This document shows positions 46,432 through 54,962 of a DNA stretch of 64,000 bases, in pieces. Where the stretch lies: contig NZ_NFJZ01000001.1 of assembly GCF_002160135.1 (NCBI RefSeq), positions 248,001-312,000 on the forward strand. The letters run 5' to 3'. The notes beneath the pieces are model-generated. The model was not told the DNA's origin. It saw nothing but the letters and a program-made list of their open reading frames with translations, and searched no databases. A program made the position numbers and the translations under genes. Positions within the stretch are counted from its first letter, which is position 1. Every line of letters starts with the position of its first letter. The DNA is from Lachnoclostridium sp. An196 (lineage in GTDB: Bacteria > Bacillota > Clostridia > Lachnospirales > Lachnospiraceae).

Positions 46432-47745
46432 ATGAAACAATTACTATTGGATAAAATCGCGAAAAAGGAGATCGTGGTCGGCGTCATCGGTCTGGGTTAT
46501 GTGGGTCTGCCGCTGGCGGTAGAGAAGGCGAAAGCCGGATTCAAGACGATTGGTTTTGACGAGCAGCCGCATAAGGTAAAGATGGTCAACGAAGGCCACA
46601 ACTATATCGGAGATGTGGTAGACAAGGACCTGAAACGCCTGGTGGAGGAAGGAATGCTGTCCGCTACTTCGGATTTCAGCTTTATCAGAGATGTGGATTT
46701 TATCGCCATCTGTGTGCCTACGCCGCTGGACATCCATCAGGAGCCGGATCTGAGCTGTGTGCGGAATTCCACGAGGGACATCGCGAAATACCTGACGAAG
46801 AACACCATGGTAGTGCTGGAGTCCACCACCTACCCGGGTACGACGGAAGAACTGGTGAAGCCGATCCTGGAGGAAGGGTCAGGGCTGAAATGCGGCGAAG
46901 ATTTTTATCTGGGCTTTTCTCCGGAGCGTGTGGATCCGGGAAATCTGATCTATAAGACGAAAAATACTCCAAAAGTGATCGGCGGCGTGGGCAAAGACGC
47001 CACGGAAGTCATCGCGGCCATGTACCGGGCGGTTCTGGAAGGCGATGTGAAAGAGGTATCCTCACCGGCCATCGCGGAGATGGAGAAGATCCTGGAAAAT
47101 ACTTACCGGAATATCAACATCGGCCTGATCAATGAGCTGGCGATTCTCTGCAATGAGATGGGAATCAGTATCTGGGAGGTCATCGACGCGGCCAGCACGA
47201 AACCTTACGGTTTCCAGCCGTTCTATCCGGGACCGGGACTGGGCGGCCACTGTATTCCGCTGGATCCTTATTACCTGTCATGGAAGGCGCGGGAATACGG
47301 GTTTCACACGTCCATGATCGAAAGCTCCATGATGATTAATGATAAGATGCCGGCATACTGCGTGGAACGGGCAGGAAAGATCCTGAACCGTTTCCGGAAA
47401 TCCCTGAACGGTTCCAGAGTGCTGGTCCTTGGCGTAGCCTACAAGCAGGACATCGACGATTACCGGGAGAGTCCGGCGCTGCGCGTGATCGAGGAACTGG
47501 AGAAGACAGGAGCGGATGTGATCTATTATGATCCCTGGGTCAGACAGTACAGATTCAAGGGACAGGAGCGCGTAAGCGAGCCGGAACTGACCGCGGAGCT
47601 GATCGAGAGCGCGGATCTGGTCATGATCACGGCAGCCCATACCAACGTGGATTATAAACTGGTGCAGCGGCATGCAAAAGCTGTCTTTGACACCAAGAAC
47701 GTCATGAAAAACATAGAAAACAGAGAGAATATCGAGGTATTGTGA
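46432..47745 (+). CDS. UDP-N-acetylglucosamine 6-dehydrogenase (WbpA-like)
   Basis: A 437-residue nucleotide-sugar dehydrogenase. It has an N-terminal NAD domain with GLGYVGLPLA, a helical dimer region and the catalytic cysteine in GGHCIPLDP (about residue 266). The C-terminal UDP-binding domain includes VLGVAYK. It oxidises C6 of UDP-HexNAc to the uronic acid. In context with the 47745, 52740 and 54963 genes it is step one of a UDP-GlcNAc3NAcA/ManNAc3NAcA pathway. GAGGTG precedes ATG 46432 well. Confidence 0.92.
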   Translation: MKQLLLDKIAKKEIVVGVIGLGYVGLPLAVEKAKAGFKTIGFDEQPHKVKMVNEGHNYIGDVVDKDLKRLVEEGMLSATSDFSFIRDVDFIAICVPTPLDIHQEPDLSCVRNSTRDIAKYLTKNTMVVLESTTYPGTTEELVKPILEEGSGLKCGEDFYLGFSPERVDPGNLIYKTKNTPKVIGGVGKDATEVIAAMYRAVLEGDVKEVSSPAIAEMEKILENTYRNINIGLINELAILCNEMGISIWEVIDAASTKPYGFQPFYPGPGLGGHCIPLDPYYLSWKAREYGFHTSMIESSMMINDKMPAYCVERAGKILNRFRKSLNGSRVLVLGVAYKQDIDDYRESPALRVIEELEKTGADVIYYDPWVRQYRFKGQERVSEPELTAELIESADLVMITAAHTNVDYKLVQRHAKAVFDTKNVMKNIENRENIEVL

Positions 47746-48824
47746 TGAAATACGCGTTGATCGGATGCGGACGCATCGCCACGAATCATGTAAAAGCGGT
47801 ATTGAACAACGGGCTGGAATTTGCCGCGGTCTGTGATGTGGATCAGCAGCAGATGGAGAGTCTGCTGGCAAAACATGGACTGGAGAAGGATCATTCTATT
47901 GCCAGATATACAGACTATCGGAAAATGGTGGAAGAAGTACAGCCGGAGCTGGTGGGAATCGCCACAGAGAGCGGCGTGCACGCGCAGATCGCTTTGTATT
48001 GTATCGATCATGGAGTGAACTGCATCATTGAGAAGCCCATAGCCATGAGTATGAAGGACGCGGATGAGATTGTCCGCCGTTCCGAAGAGAAAGGTGTGAA
48101 AGTCTCCGCCTGCCATCAGAACCGGTTCAACATCGCGGTTCAGGAGACCAGGAAAGCGCTGGAGGCAGGAAGATTCGGAAAGCTTTCCCACGGTTCTGTT
48201 CATGTAAGATGGAACAGGAATAAAAGTTATTATGATCAGGCTCCCTGGAGAGGCAGATGGGCTTCGGACGGGGGAGCGCTGATGAATCAGTGTATTCACG
48301 GCATCGATCTCCTCCGCTGGATGTTCGGGGATGAAGTGGAAGAAGTCTACGGACAGACCCGTCAGCAGTTCCACCATTACCTGGAGGCAGAGGATGTGGG
48401 CATGGCAGTGGTGAAGTTTAAAAACGGCGCGATTGCCACCATAGAGGGGACGACCAACGTATATCCGCAGAACCTGGAAGAGACTCTGTATATCTTCGGA
48501 GAGAAGGGAACTGTGAAAATCGGAGGAAAGTCCACAAATAACATTGATGTGTGGGACTTTGCGGACGAAGAAGCCCGGGATGACGCCAATAAGGGACTTA
48601 AAGAGGCCACCAGCAATGTCTACGGGAATGGTCATACCAGTCTGTATGCGGATATGATAGACGCGATAGAACATGACCGGAAGCCGTATGTGGACCCGGT
48701 GGCAGGAAGGAATGCCCTGGAACTGGTGCTGGCGATTTACAAGAGCCAGAAAGAAGGCGTGCCTGTGAAGCTGCCGTTGAAAGATTTTGAGAGTACAGAT
48801 ATGGCGGGAGAGTTCGATGTTTAA
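47745..48824 (+). CDS. Gfo/Idh/MocA oxidoreductase (WbpB/WlbA-like)
   Basis: A 359-residue NAD-dependent oxidoreductase. A Rossmann N-terminus (ALIGCGRIATNH) is followed by the EKPIAM motif with its lysine near residue 95 and by CHQNRFN. It probably oxidises C3 of UDP-GlcNAcA to the 3-keto form. ATG 47745 overlaps the previous stop by one base. The gene ends overlapping the LpxD-like gene (ATGTTTAA), which links it tightly to the acylation step. Confidence 0.9.
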   Translation: MKYALIGCGRIATNHVKAVLNNGLEFAAVCDVDQQQMESLLAKHGLEKDHSIARYTDYRKMVEEVQPELVGIATESGVHAQIALYCIDHGVNCIIEKPIAMSMKDADEIVRRSEEKGVKVSACHQNRFNIAVQETRKALEAGRFGKLSHGSVHVRWNRNKSYYDQAPWRGRWASDGGALMNQCIHGIDLLRWMFGDEVEEVYGQTRQQFHHYLEAEDVGMAVVKFKNGAIATIEGTTNVYPQNLEETLYIFGEKGTVKIGGKSTNNIDVWDFADEEARDDANKGLKEATSNVYGNGHTSLYADMIDAIEHDRKPYVDPVAGRNALELVLAIYKSQKEGVPVKLPLKDFESTDMAGEFDV

Positions 48825-49722
48825 GATATGTGAGATCGTGATCCGGGATCTTCTGGAGGGATTTCCTGAGGGAAGAGACCTGGAAGGCAGGATCTATGGC
48901 GTGTCTGATCCGGAAGCGCCGGAGGATCATTCTGTTGTATTCGTGAAAAATGATGTGTCCGAGGATGTGGAAAAGGTCAAAGAATGCATTTTCATCACGA
49001 AAAAAGATATGGAATTGAGTCTGGATCCATCCAGCATACAACTGAAATGTTCTTTCCCTAAAAATCTCTATGGAGAGATTCTGGAACGGCTGAAAAATCT
49101 GATGCCCCATTTAGAACATCGTATGGAGAAAGGATACTGTTTTAGTGAGGACCTTCAAATAGGAGAGGATGTGCAGATTGGTCCTTTCTGTGTTGTCGGA
49201 AGAGATGTGGTGATTGGGGACGGGTGCCGGATCGGAGCAGGGACCGTGATCGGAGATCATGTGCGGATCGGAAGAGACGTGCAGATTCGTGAAAAATGTC
49301 TGATAGGCGTGGAAGACGCGGATATATACCGGACAGAAGACGGGGGCTGCAGGACGCTGCCCCATCTGGCCGGAACGGTGATCGAGGATGGCTGTCTTTT
49401 GCTGGCGGGTTCCGTGCTGGCGGCAGGGGACACCAGGACGACCGTGCTTGGAAGAGGATCCATGATCGGCCTTCTGGGAGATGTGGGACACAATTGCCGG
49501 ATCGGTGAAGAGACCCTGGTCAGCGGAAAAGCCAGCATTTCAGGACACTGCCGGATCGGTGATCAGGTGTATGTGGCGCCTATGGCGGTGACAACGAACC
49601 GGATACAGGTCGGGGATCATGCGTATCTGGGGCTCGGAGCAGTGGCGATCAAGGATGTGCCGGAGGATGAGAAGCAGTTTGGGAATCCGGCCAGGAAGGT
49701 GCTGGAGATCAAAAAGAAATAA
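48820..49722 (+). CDS. LpxD-like acyltransferase with left-handed beta helix
   Basis: A 300-residue protein. An N-terminal domain (about 1-105) resembles the uridine-binding domain of LpxD. It is followed by a hexapeptide-repeat beta helix (about 110-280) with many IGxxVxI-type turns, a probable catalytic histidine in DVGHNC, and a GNPAR C-terminal motif. LpxD relatives transfer an acyl group from acyl carrier protein to the amino group of a UDP-sugar. Here an ACP gene lies 2.8 kb downstream in the same operon. I infer that it acylates the 3-amino group made by the 52740 enzyme, in place of the acetyl-CoA enzyme WbpD. Confidence 0.82.
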   Translation, partial: FKICEIVIRDLLEGFPEGRDLEGRIYGVSDPEAPEDHSVVFVKNDVSEDVEKVKECIFITKKDMELSLDPSSIQLKCSFPKNLYGEILERLKNLMPHLEHRMEKGYCFSEDLQIGEDVQIGPFCVVGRDVVIGDGCRIGAGTVIGDHVRIGRDVQIREKCLIGVEDADIYRTEDGGCRTLPHLAGTVIEDGCLLLAGSVLAAGDTRTTVLGRGSMIGLLGDVGHNCRIGEETLVSGKASISGHCRIGDQVYVAPMAVTTNRIQVGDHAYLGLGAVAIKDVPEDEKQFGNPARKVLEIKKK

Positions 49723-49744
49723 ATGTGAAGGCAGGAGAGAGTAT

Positions 49745-51256
49745 ATGATTCAGAATATCCTGGATTATCTGGAGAGCAGCGCGTCGCAGTGCCCGGATAA
49801 GGCGGCGTTTGAGGACCTGGAGCAGAGTTACACGTATGCGCAGGTCAGAGAATACGGAAAACGGATCGGCAGTGCCCTGGCGGCAGTGCTTCCTCAGAAT
49901 GCGCCGGTGCCGGTTCTGATGGAAAAAGAGGCGCGGACACTGAATGTATTTATGGGAGCAGTCTATGCAGGCTGCTTTTATTCGTTGGTAGAGCCGGAAC
50001 AGCCGGTGGAGCGGATCCTGACGATTCTGTCTACTCTGGAGGCAGACGTCCTGGTCACCGGCAGGAAGCTGGAACAGAAGGTGCGGGAACTGGGATTTCC
50101 CGGAAAGATTCTGCTGGCCGAGGACCTGGCAGAGCATGAGATCTGTGAGACTGCGCTGAAGTCGAGGAGAGAAGCTTTCTGCGATGTGGATCCTCTGTAT
50201 ACAAATTTCACTTCGGGTTCCACCGGGACGCCGAAAGGAGTGGTTGTATCCCATCGCTCTGTGATTGATTTTACGGAGCATCTTGTCAGAATATTCGGAA
50301 TCGGCAGGGATGATGTGATCGCCAATCAGGCTCCTTTTGACTTTGACGTTTCGGTGAAAGACATCTTTCCTGCGCTGAAGACAGGGGCCACATTGGAAGT
50401 GATTCCAAAGAAATTTTTCTCAGTGCCGAAGAAACTCCTGGATTTCCTGGATGACAGAAAGGTGACAAATCTTACATGGGCGGTTTCCGCGCTGTGCATC
50501 ATCTCCATGCTGAAAGGATTCCGGTACAAAGTGCCGAAGACGATCCGCAGAGTCATGTTCAGCGGCGAAGTGATGCCGGTGAAACATCTGAACTATTGGA
50601 GAAGTTATCTGCCGGATGCGCTTTATGTAAATCTGTACGGACCTACCGAGATTACCTGCAACTGTACTTATTATATCGTAGACAGAGAGTTCGCGGAAGA
50701 TGAGACACTGCCAATCGGGAAGGCTTTCCCGAATGAGAGAGTTTTCCTTCTGGATGAAGAAGACAGACTTTTGACGGAACCGGGAAAACTGGGGGAGATC
50801 TGTGTGTCGGGTACGGCACTTGCTCTGGGATATTTCCGAAACTGGGAGAAGACAGAAGAGGTATTTGTACAGAATCCGCTGAATCGGCGTTATCTGGAGC
50901 CGGTCTACCGCACCGGCGACCTGGGACGCTACGATGAGCAGGGAGAACTTTATTATGTGACGCGGAAAGATTTCCAGATCAAGCATATGGGACACCGGAT
51001 CGAACTGGGAGAGATCGAGACGGCGTTTCAGGCATTGGACGGGGTTTCGCGCGCATGCTGCATCTATGACGAACCAAATACGAAGATAGTAGGATTCTAT
51101 GTGGGCACGCCGGAAGCGAAAGAGATCATTGAAGGGCTGGCAGAAAAATTGCCACGCTTTATGATTCCTAACGTATTTTACCGGGTAGACGAGATGCCGG
51201 TGACCAAGAACGGCAAGATTGACAGGAAAGCCCTGATGGCGGAGTACAGAAAGTGA
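49745..51256 (+). CDS. Adenylating ligase (NRPS A-domain/DltA-like), probably loads an ACP
   Basis: A 503-residue adenylate-forming enzyme. It has FTSGSTGTPKGV (P-loop, about 152), an aspartate in APFDFDVSV, YGPTE, RTGDLGR and the C-terminal catalytic lysine in NGKIDRKAL. The layout is close to DltA/NRPS adenylation domains acting on amino acids rather than fatty acids. With the ACP at 52508 it should make an aminoacyl thioester. I cannot read the amino acid from the pocket. The next gene, a PLP decarboxylase, follows after seven bases. Confidence 0.87.
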   Translation: MIQNILDYLESSASQCPDKAAFEDLEQSYTYAQVREYGKRIGSALAAVLPQNAPVPVLMEKEARTLNVFMGAVYAGCFYSLVEPEQPVERILTILSTLEADVLVTGRKLEQKVRELGFPGKILLAEDLAEHEICETALKSRREAFCDVDPLYTNFTSGSTGTPKGVVVSHRSVIDFTEHLVRIFGIGRDDVIANQAPFDFDVSVKDIFPALKTGATLEVIPKKFFSVPKKLLDFLDDRKVTNLTWAVSALCIISMLKGFRYKVPKTIRRVMFSGEVMPVKHLNYWRSYLPDALYVNLYGPTEITCNCTYYIVDREFAEDETLPIGKAFPNERVFLLDEEDRLLTEPGKLGEICVSGTALALGYFRNWEKTEEVFVQNPLNRRYLEPVYRTGDLGRYDEQGELYYVTRKDFQIKHMGHRIELGEIETAFQALDGVSRACCIYDEPNTKIVGFYVGTPEAKEIIEGLAEKLPRFMIPNVFYRVDEMPVTKNGKIDRKALMAEYRK

Positions 51257-51263
51257 GGCTTAA

Positions 51264-52445
51264 ATGAACGAGGAAAAGCTGCGGGAACTGGCGGTATCGC
51301 TGGATACGCCGTCCTATGTATTTGATACAGATATTCTGACAGAACGTGCCAGGTGGATCGCGGATACGATCCGCCCGGCAAAGCTGTGTTTCGCCATGAA
51401 GGCAAACCCGTTCCTGGTGAAAGTATTGGACGGATATGTGGAGAGGTACGAAGTGTGCTCTCCGGGAGAATTCCATATTTGCGTACAGAACGGGCTGGAT
51501 ATGAAGAAAATTGTTCTGTCCGGTGTAAATAAAGAGTATGAAGATGTGCGCTGTGCCATGGAGCAGGGCGTGGTACATTATACCGCAGAGTCCAGAGGGC
51601 AGTTTTATCTGGTGAGCCGCTGTGCGGAAGAACTGGACCGGCATGTGGAGATCCTGCTCCGGGTGACCAGCGGAAACCAGTTTGGAATGAGTGAAGAGGA
51701 TGTGCGGCAGCTGATCCGTGAAAGAGACAAGTATCCATATGTAAATATCCGCGGACTTCAGTATTTTACAGGCACTCAGAAGAAAGTAATCAAAAAGATC
51801 GCGGCGGAAGTGGAATATATAGAAGAACTGATCCGGCGCCTGGAGGAAGAGGAAGGCTTTGTGACCAGGGAACTGGAATTCGGTCCCGGGTTGGGAGTCC
51901 CATATTTTATGAAGGATGATTTTGCGGAAGACTGCAGCCTTCTGGAGTCCTTCATGGAACTGTTCCGGGAGAAGAGACCTTATGAAGTGACGTTTGAGAT
52001 GGGACGTTATCTGACCGCGTCCTGCGGATATTATATGACGAAGATCATGGACCAGAAGAGGAATGACGCGGTCAATGTGTGCATTGTGGACGGAGGAATC
52101 AATCATGTGAATTACTACGGCCAGAATATGGCCATGAAGACGCCGATCCTTTCTTACTTCCCGCAGCATCCGCTGGAACAGGAGAAGGAAGAGGAATGGA
52201 CGGTCTATGGTTCCCTGTGTACAGTGGCGGATATTCTTCTGAAAAAGCTGCCGCTTTGTGATGCAAGGGTCGGGGATTATCTGGTTTTCCATAATATTGG
52301 GGCCTATTCCGTGACGGAAGGGATCTATCTGTTCCTGAGCCGCAGGATGCCGAAGATCTACCTTTACGGGGGAAAAGAGGGCGTCAGACTGGTGCGCGGC
52401 GCGCTGGAGACATGGTCATGGAACACGGAAGACTTGCGTTCATAA
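51264..52445 (+). CDS. Fold-III PLP decarboxylase, LysA/BtrK-like
   Basis: A 393-residue enzyme of the alanine-racemase fold. The PLP lysine lies in CFAMKANP (about residue 47). The glycine-rich phosphate site is FGPGLGVPY, and the arginine site is EMGRYL. The C-terminal part includes GSLCTVAD with the active-site cysteine and HNIGAYSVT. The last motifs differ from housekeeping diaminopimelate decarboxylase (CESGD) and resemble decarboxylases that work on carrier-bound amino acids, such as BtrK of butirosin synthesis and the exosortase-A-associated enzymes. It sits between the ligase and ACP genes, which supports that role. Confidence 0.82.
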   Translation: MNEEKLRELAVSLDTPSYVFDTDILTERARWIADTIRPAKLCFAMKANPFLVKVLDGYVERYEVCSPGEFHICVQNGLDMKKIVLSGVNKEYEDVRCAMEQGVVHYTAESRGQFYLVSRCAEELDRHVEILLRVTSGNQFGMSEEDVRQLIRERDKYPYVNIRGLQYFTGTQKKVIKKIAAEVEYIEELIRRLEEEEGFVTRELEFGPGLGVPYFMKDDFAEDCSLLESFMELFREKRPYEVTFEMGRYLTASCGYYMTKIMDQKRNDAVNVCIVDGGINHVNYYGQNMAMKTPILSYFPQHPLEQEKEEEWTVYGSLCTVADILLKKLPLCDARVGDYLVFHNIGAYSVTEGIYLFLSRRMPKIYLYGGKEGVRLVRGALETWSWNTEDLRS

Positions 52446-52507
52446 TGCAGGCATGATAAAATGTCCTGATAGCAAACAATAATAAGTGTCAGGAGAAAGA
52501 TTGTAAT

Positions 52508-52738
52508 ATGGAAGAATTAATGGAGCTTCTGCAGGCCCTGAAGCCTGAGATCGATTTTGAAACAGAAAAAGAACTGATTGATGACGGACTGCTGGAGTCT
52601 TTTGATGTGATTACCCTGATCGCAGAGATCGAAGATCAGTTCGGGGTAGAGATCCCGGCAGAGGAGATCGTGCCGGAGAATCTGAATTCCGCAGAGGGGA
52701 TCTGGAACTTGATCCAGCGGATCAGAGAGGAAGAGTAA
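52508..52738 (+). CDS. Acyl carrier protein
   Basis: A 76-residue acidic four-helix carrier. The phosphopantetheine serine is in DGLLESFDV (about residue 31), followed by EDQFGVEIPAEEI. CAGGAG precedes ATG 52508. It is too isolated from fatty-acid genes to be the housekeeping ACP, and sits between a decarboxylase and a sugar aminotransferase. It is most likely charged by the 49745 ligase and emptied by the LpxD-like protein. The 62-bp gap before it holds no obvious regulatory site. Confidence 0.92.
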   Translation: MEELMELLQALKPEIDFETEKELIDDGLLESFDVITLIAEIEDQFGVEIPAEEIVPENLNSAEGIWNLIQRIREEE

Positions 52739-52739
52739 G

Positions 52740-53876
52740 ATGGAATTTCGTGATCTGAAAAAGCAGTATCAGGTGTTGAAACCTGAGATGGATGCCGCGA
52801 TCGGACAGGTATTGGAGGAATCCGTCTATATCGGCGGAAATCCGGTGGCACAGCTGGAAGCAGAGCTGGCGGAGTACGTGGGTGTGAAACACTGTATTGC
52901 CTGCGCCAATGGCACGGACGCCCTGACTCTTGCCCTGATGGCATGGGGGATCGGAGAGGGAGACGCGGTCTTTGTGCCGGACTTTACTTTCTTTTCTTCT
53001 GCCGAGACCGTGGCGTATGAAGGCGCGACACCGGTATTTACCGACATCCTGGAAGATACTTTTAATATGGATCCTGACAGTCTGGAGAGGGCGGTGCAGG
53101 CGGTACTGGCAGAAGGGAAACTGAAGCCCCGGGTAATCGTGGCGGTGGATCTTTTCGGACTGCCCGCAGATTATGAGCGGATCCGGGAGATTGCGGACCG
53201 TTATGGCATGTATATTCTGGAAGACGCGGCCCAGGGATTTGGAGGAAGTCTCCGTGGCAGACGGGCAGGAAGTTTCGGCGATATCGCGGCTACATCCTTT
53301 TTCCCGGCCAAGCCCCTGGGATGCTACGGGGACGGCGGCGCCGTCTTCACGGACAATGACGAATGGGCGGAACTGATCCGTTCTCTGCGGATCCATGGAA
53401 AGGGAACAGACAAATATGACAATGTCCGGATCGGGATGAATTCCCGCCTGGACACACTCCAGGCAGCGGTACTGCGGGTAAAGCTGAAAGCGTTCCGGGA
53501 GTATGAACTGAAGGATACGGATCGTATAGCAGCCCGGTATGAGGAAGAACTGTCAGATTGTGTGAAAGTGCCGAAGATACCGGAGGGATATGGTTCCGGA
53601 TGGGCACAGTACAGCATCCTCTTAAAAGACGGGGAAGAGCGCGGCGCAGTGCAGGAATACCTGAAGGAGCACGGCGTACCCACGAATATTTATTATCCCA
53701 GAGGGATGCACCAGCAGACGGCGTTCGCGGGATGCAGACTGTATGGAGAAACGTTCCCGGTGACGTCAGGCGTATGTCAGAGAGTGCTGGCGCTTCCTTT
53801 ATCGCCATATCTGACAGAGGAGGATCAGGCGAAAGTGATCCGGCTGATCCGTGAGAAAACAGGAGCAGATATATGA
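52740..53876 (+). CDS. DegT/DnrJ/EryC1-family aminotransferase (WbpE/WlbC-like)
   Basis: A 378-residue PLP sugar aminotransferase with CANGTDALTLAL, LEDAAQGFG and the PLP lysine in SFFPAKPLG. Its N-terminus (MEFRDLKKQY) is typical of the 3-aminotransferases that act on 3-keto-UDP-GlcNAcA. It complements the WbpA- and WbpB-like enzymes. It starts one base after the ACP stop, so amine formation and acyl supply are encoded back to back. Confidence 0.9.
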   Translation: MEFRDLKKQYQVLKPEMDAAIGQVLEESVYIGGNPVAQLEAELAEYVGVKHCIACANGTDALTLALMAWGIGEGDAVFVPDFTFFSSAETVAYEGATPVFTDILEDTFNMDPDSLERAVQAVLAEGKLKPRVIVAVDLFGLPADYERIREIADRYGMYILEDAAQGFGGSLRGRRAGSFGDIAATSFFPAKPLGCYGDGGAVFTDNDEWAELIRSLRIHGKGTDKYDNVRIGMNSRLDTLQAAVLRVKLKAFREYELKDTDRIAARYEEELSDCVKVPKIPEGYGSGWAQYSILLKDGEERGAVQEYLKEHGVPTNIYYPRGMHQQTAFAGCRLYGETFPVTSGVCQRVLALPLSPYLTEEDQAKVIRLIREKTGADI

Positions 53877-54961
53877 AGATATTGTTGATTTCCTATGACC
53901 ATTGGAAATATGATGGGCGTCTTCGGGAACTGGTTAAAGTCGCCAAAGAATTGGGCGAGGTGACCTATATCACCCGCCGTTCCGACGGGGAAGAACCGCA
54001 GGAGAAAAGCCATATCCTTTATACGGATCATGGATATCCGGCGTTCGTCCGTTTCTGCTGCCTTCAGGCCAGACGGCTGGGGAAGGCGGACTTGATCTTT
54101 ATCGATAACCGGAAAGGCATCCTGCCCGGATATCTGGCAAAACGCATCTGCGGTTCCGGATATGTGGTACAGGACTGCAGAGAATTGTATGATATGAAAA
54201 GCGCAGCCGGTATTCCGGGGAAGATCGGCTGTATTATGGAAAAAATTTTTACCAGACATTCGGATGTGGTCATCGCCGCCAATCCATTCCGTGCTAAAAT
54301 CATGGTAAAAATGTTCGGGCTTAAGAAGACGCCTTTGAATTATGAAAACATCCGCAGACTGGAATATACGGAGGCAGGAAAGCAGAGGCAGATGGAGGAA
54401 GAAAACGGAGATTTTTTCCGGGAGAAAAGATTCCGTATTATCTCCACTGCAGGCTGTGATATGAGCCGGACTACCGGCAAACTGCTGGAAGCCATGAAGG
54501 AGCTGGGCGGAGAATATGAACTGCTTTTGGTCGGCGAAAATGACGAGGAAGACGAGATCCTGGCAGGCGCCACGATCCGGGAACTGGGGCTTACGAATGT
54601 GAAAATTCTGCCCCGCATGGGTCAGGATCATCTGAAGTATTTTATTGAAAATTGTCAGATCGGTTTTGTGGCCTATCATCAGCGGAATCTTAACAATAAA
54701 TACTGTGCCAGCGGGAAGATCTTTGAATTTCTGTACGAGGGAAAGCCGGTGCTTGCTTCCACAAATCCTCCTCTTAAGGAACTCTGTGAAAAGTATGGCA
54801 TAGGAATCGCCTCGGATGATTATGTCTCAGCGGTCAGGAAGCTTGCGGGTGATTACAGCAGGTGGACGGAACAGGTGGACAGATTTATCTCCAGGGTACA
54901 TGTGGAGAAGAATAATCATAAACTGGCAGAGCAGATCAGAAAAGAACTGAAGGAAGGGTAG
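53873..54961 (+). CDS. Family 4-like glycosyltransferase
   Basis: A 362-residue GT-B protein. The N-terminal region has YDHWKYDGRL and VQDCRELYD. The C-terminal donor domain contains LVGENDE, ILPRMGQDHL and GKIFEFLYEGKPVLAS with the usual nucleotide-binding glutamate. It overlaps the aminotransferase gene by four bases and precedes the epimerase by two. It is therefore a good candidate to transfer the acylated diamino-uronic acid made by its neighbours. Confidence 0.8.
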   Translation: MKILLISYDHWKYDGRLRELVKVAKELGEVTYITRRSDGEEPQEKSHILYTDHGYPAFVRFCCLQARRLGKADLIFIDNRKGILPGYLAKRICGSGYVVQDCRELYDMKSAAGIPGKIGCIMEKIFTRHSDVVIAANPFRAKIMVKMFGLKKTPLNYENIRRLEYTEAGKQRQMEEENGDFFREKRFRIISTAGCDMSRTTGKLLEAMKELGGEYELLLVGENDEEDEILAGATIRELGLTNVKILPRMGQDHLKYFIENCQIGFVAYHQRNLNNKYCASGKIFEFLYEGKPVLASTNPPLKELCEKYGIGIASDDYVSAVRKLAGDYSRWTEQVDRFISRVHVEKNNHKLAEQIRKELKEG

Positions 54962-54962
54962 C

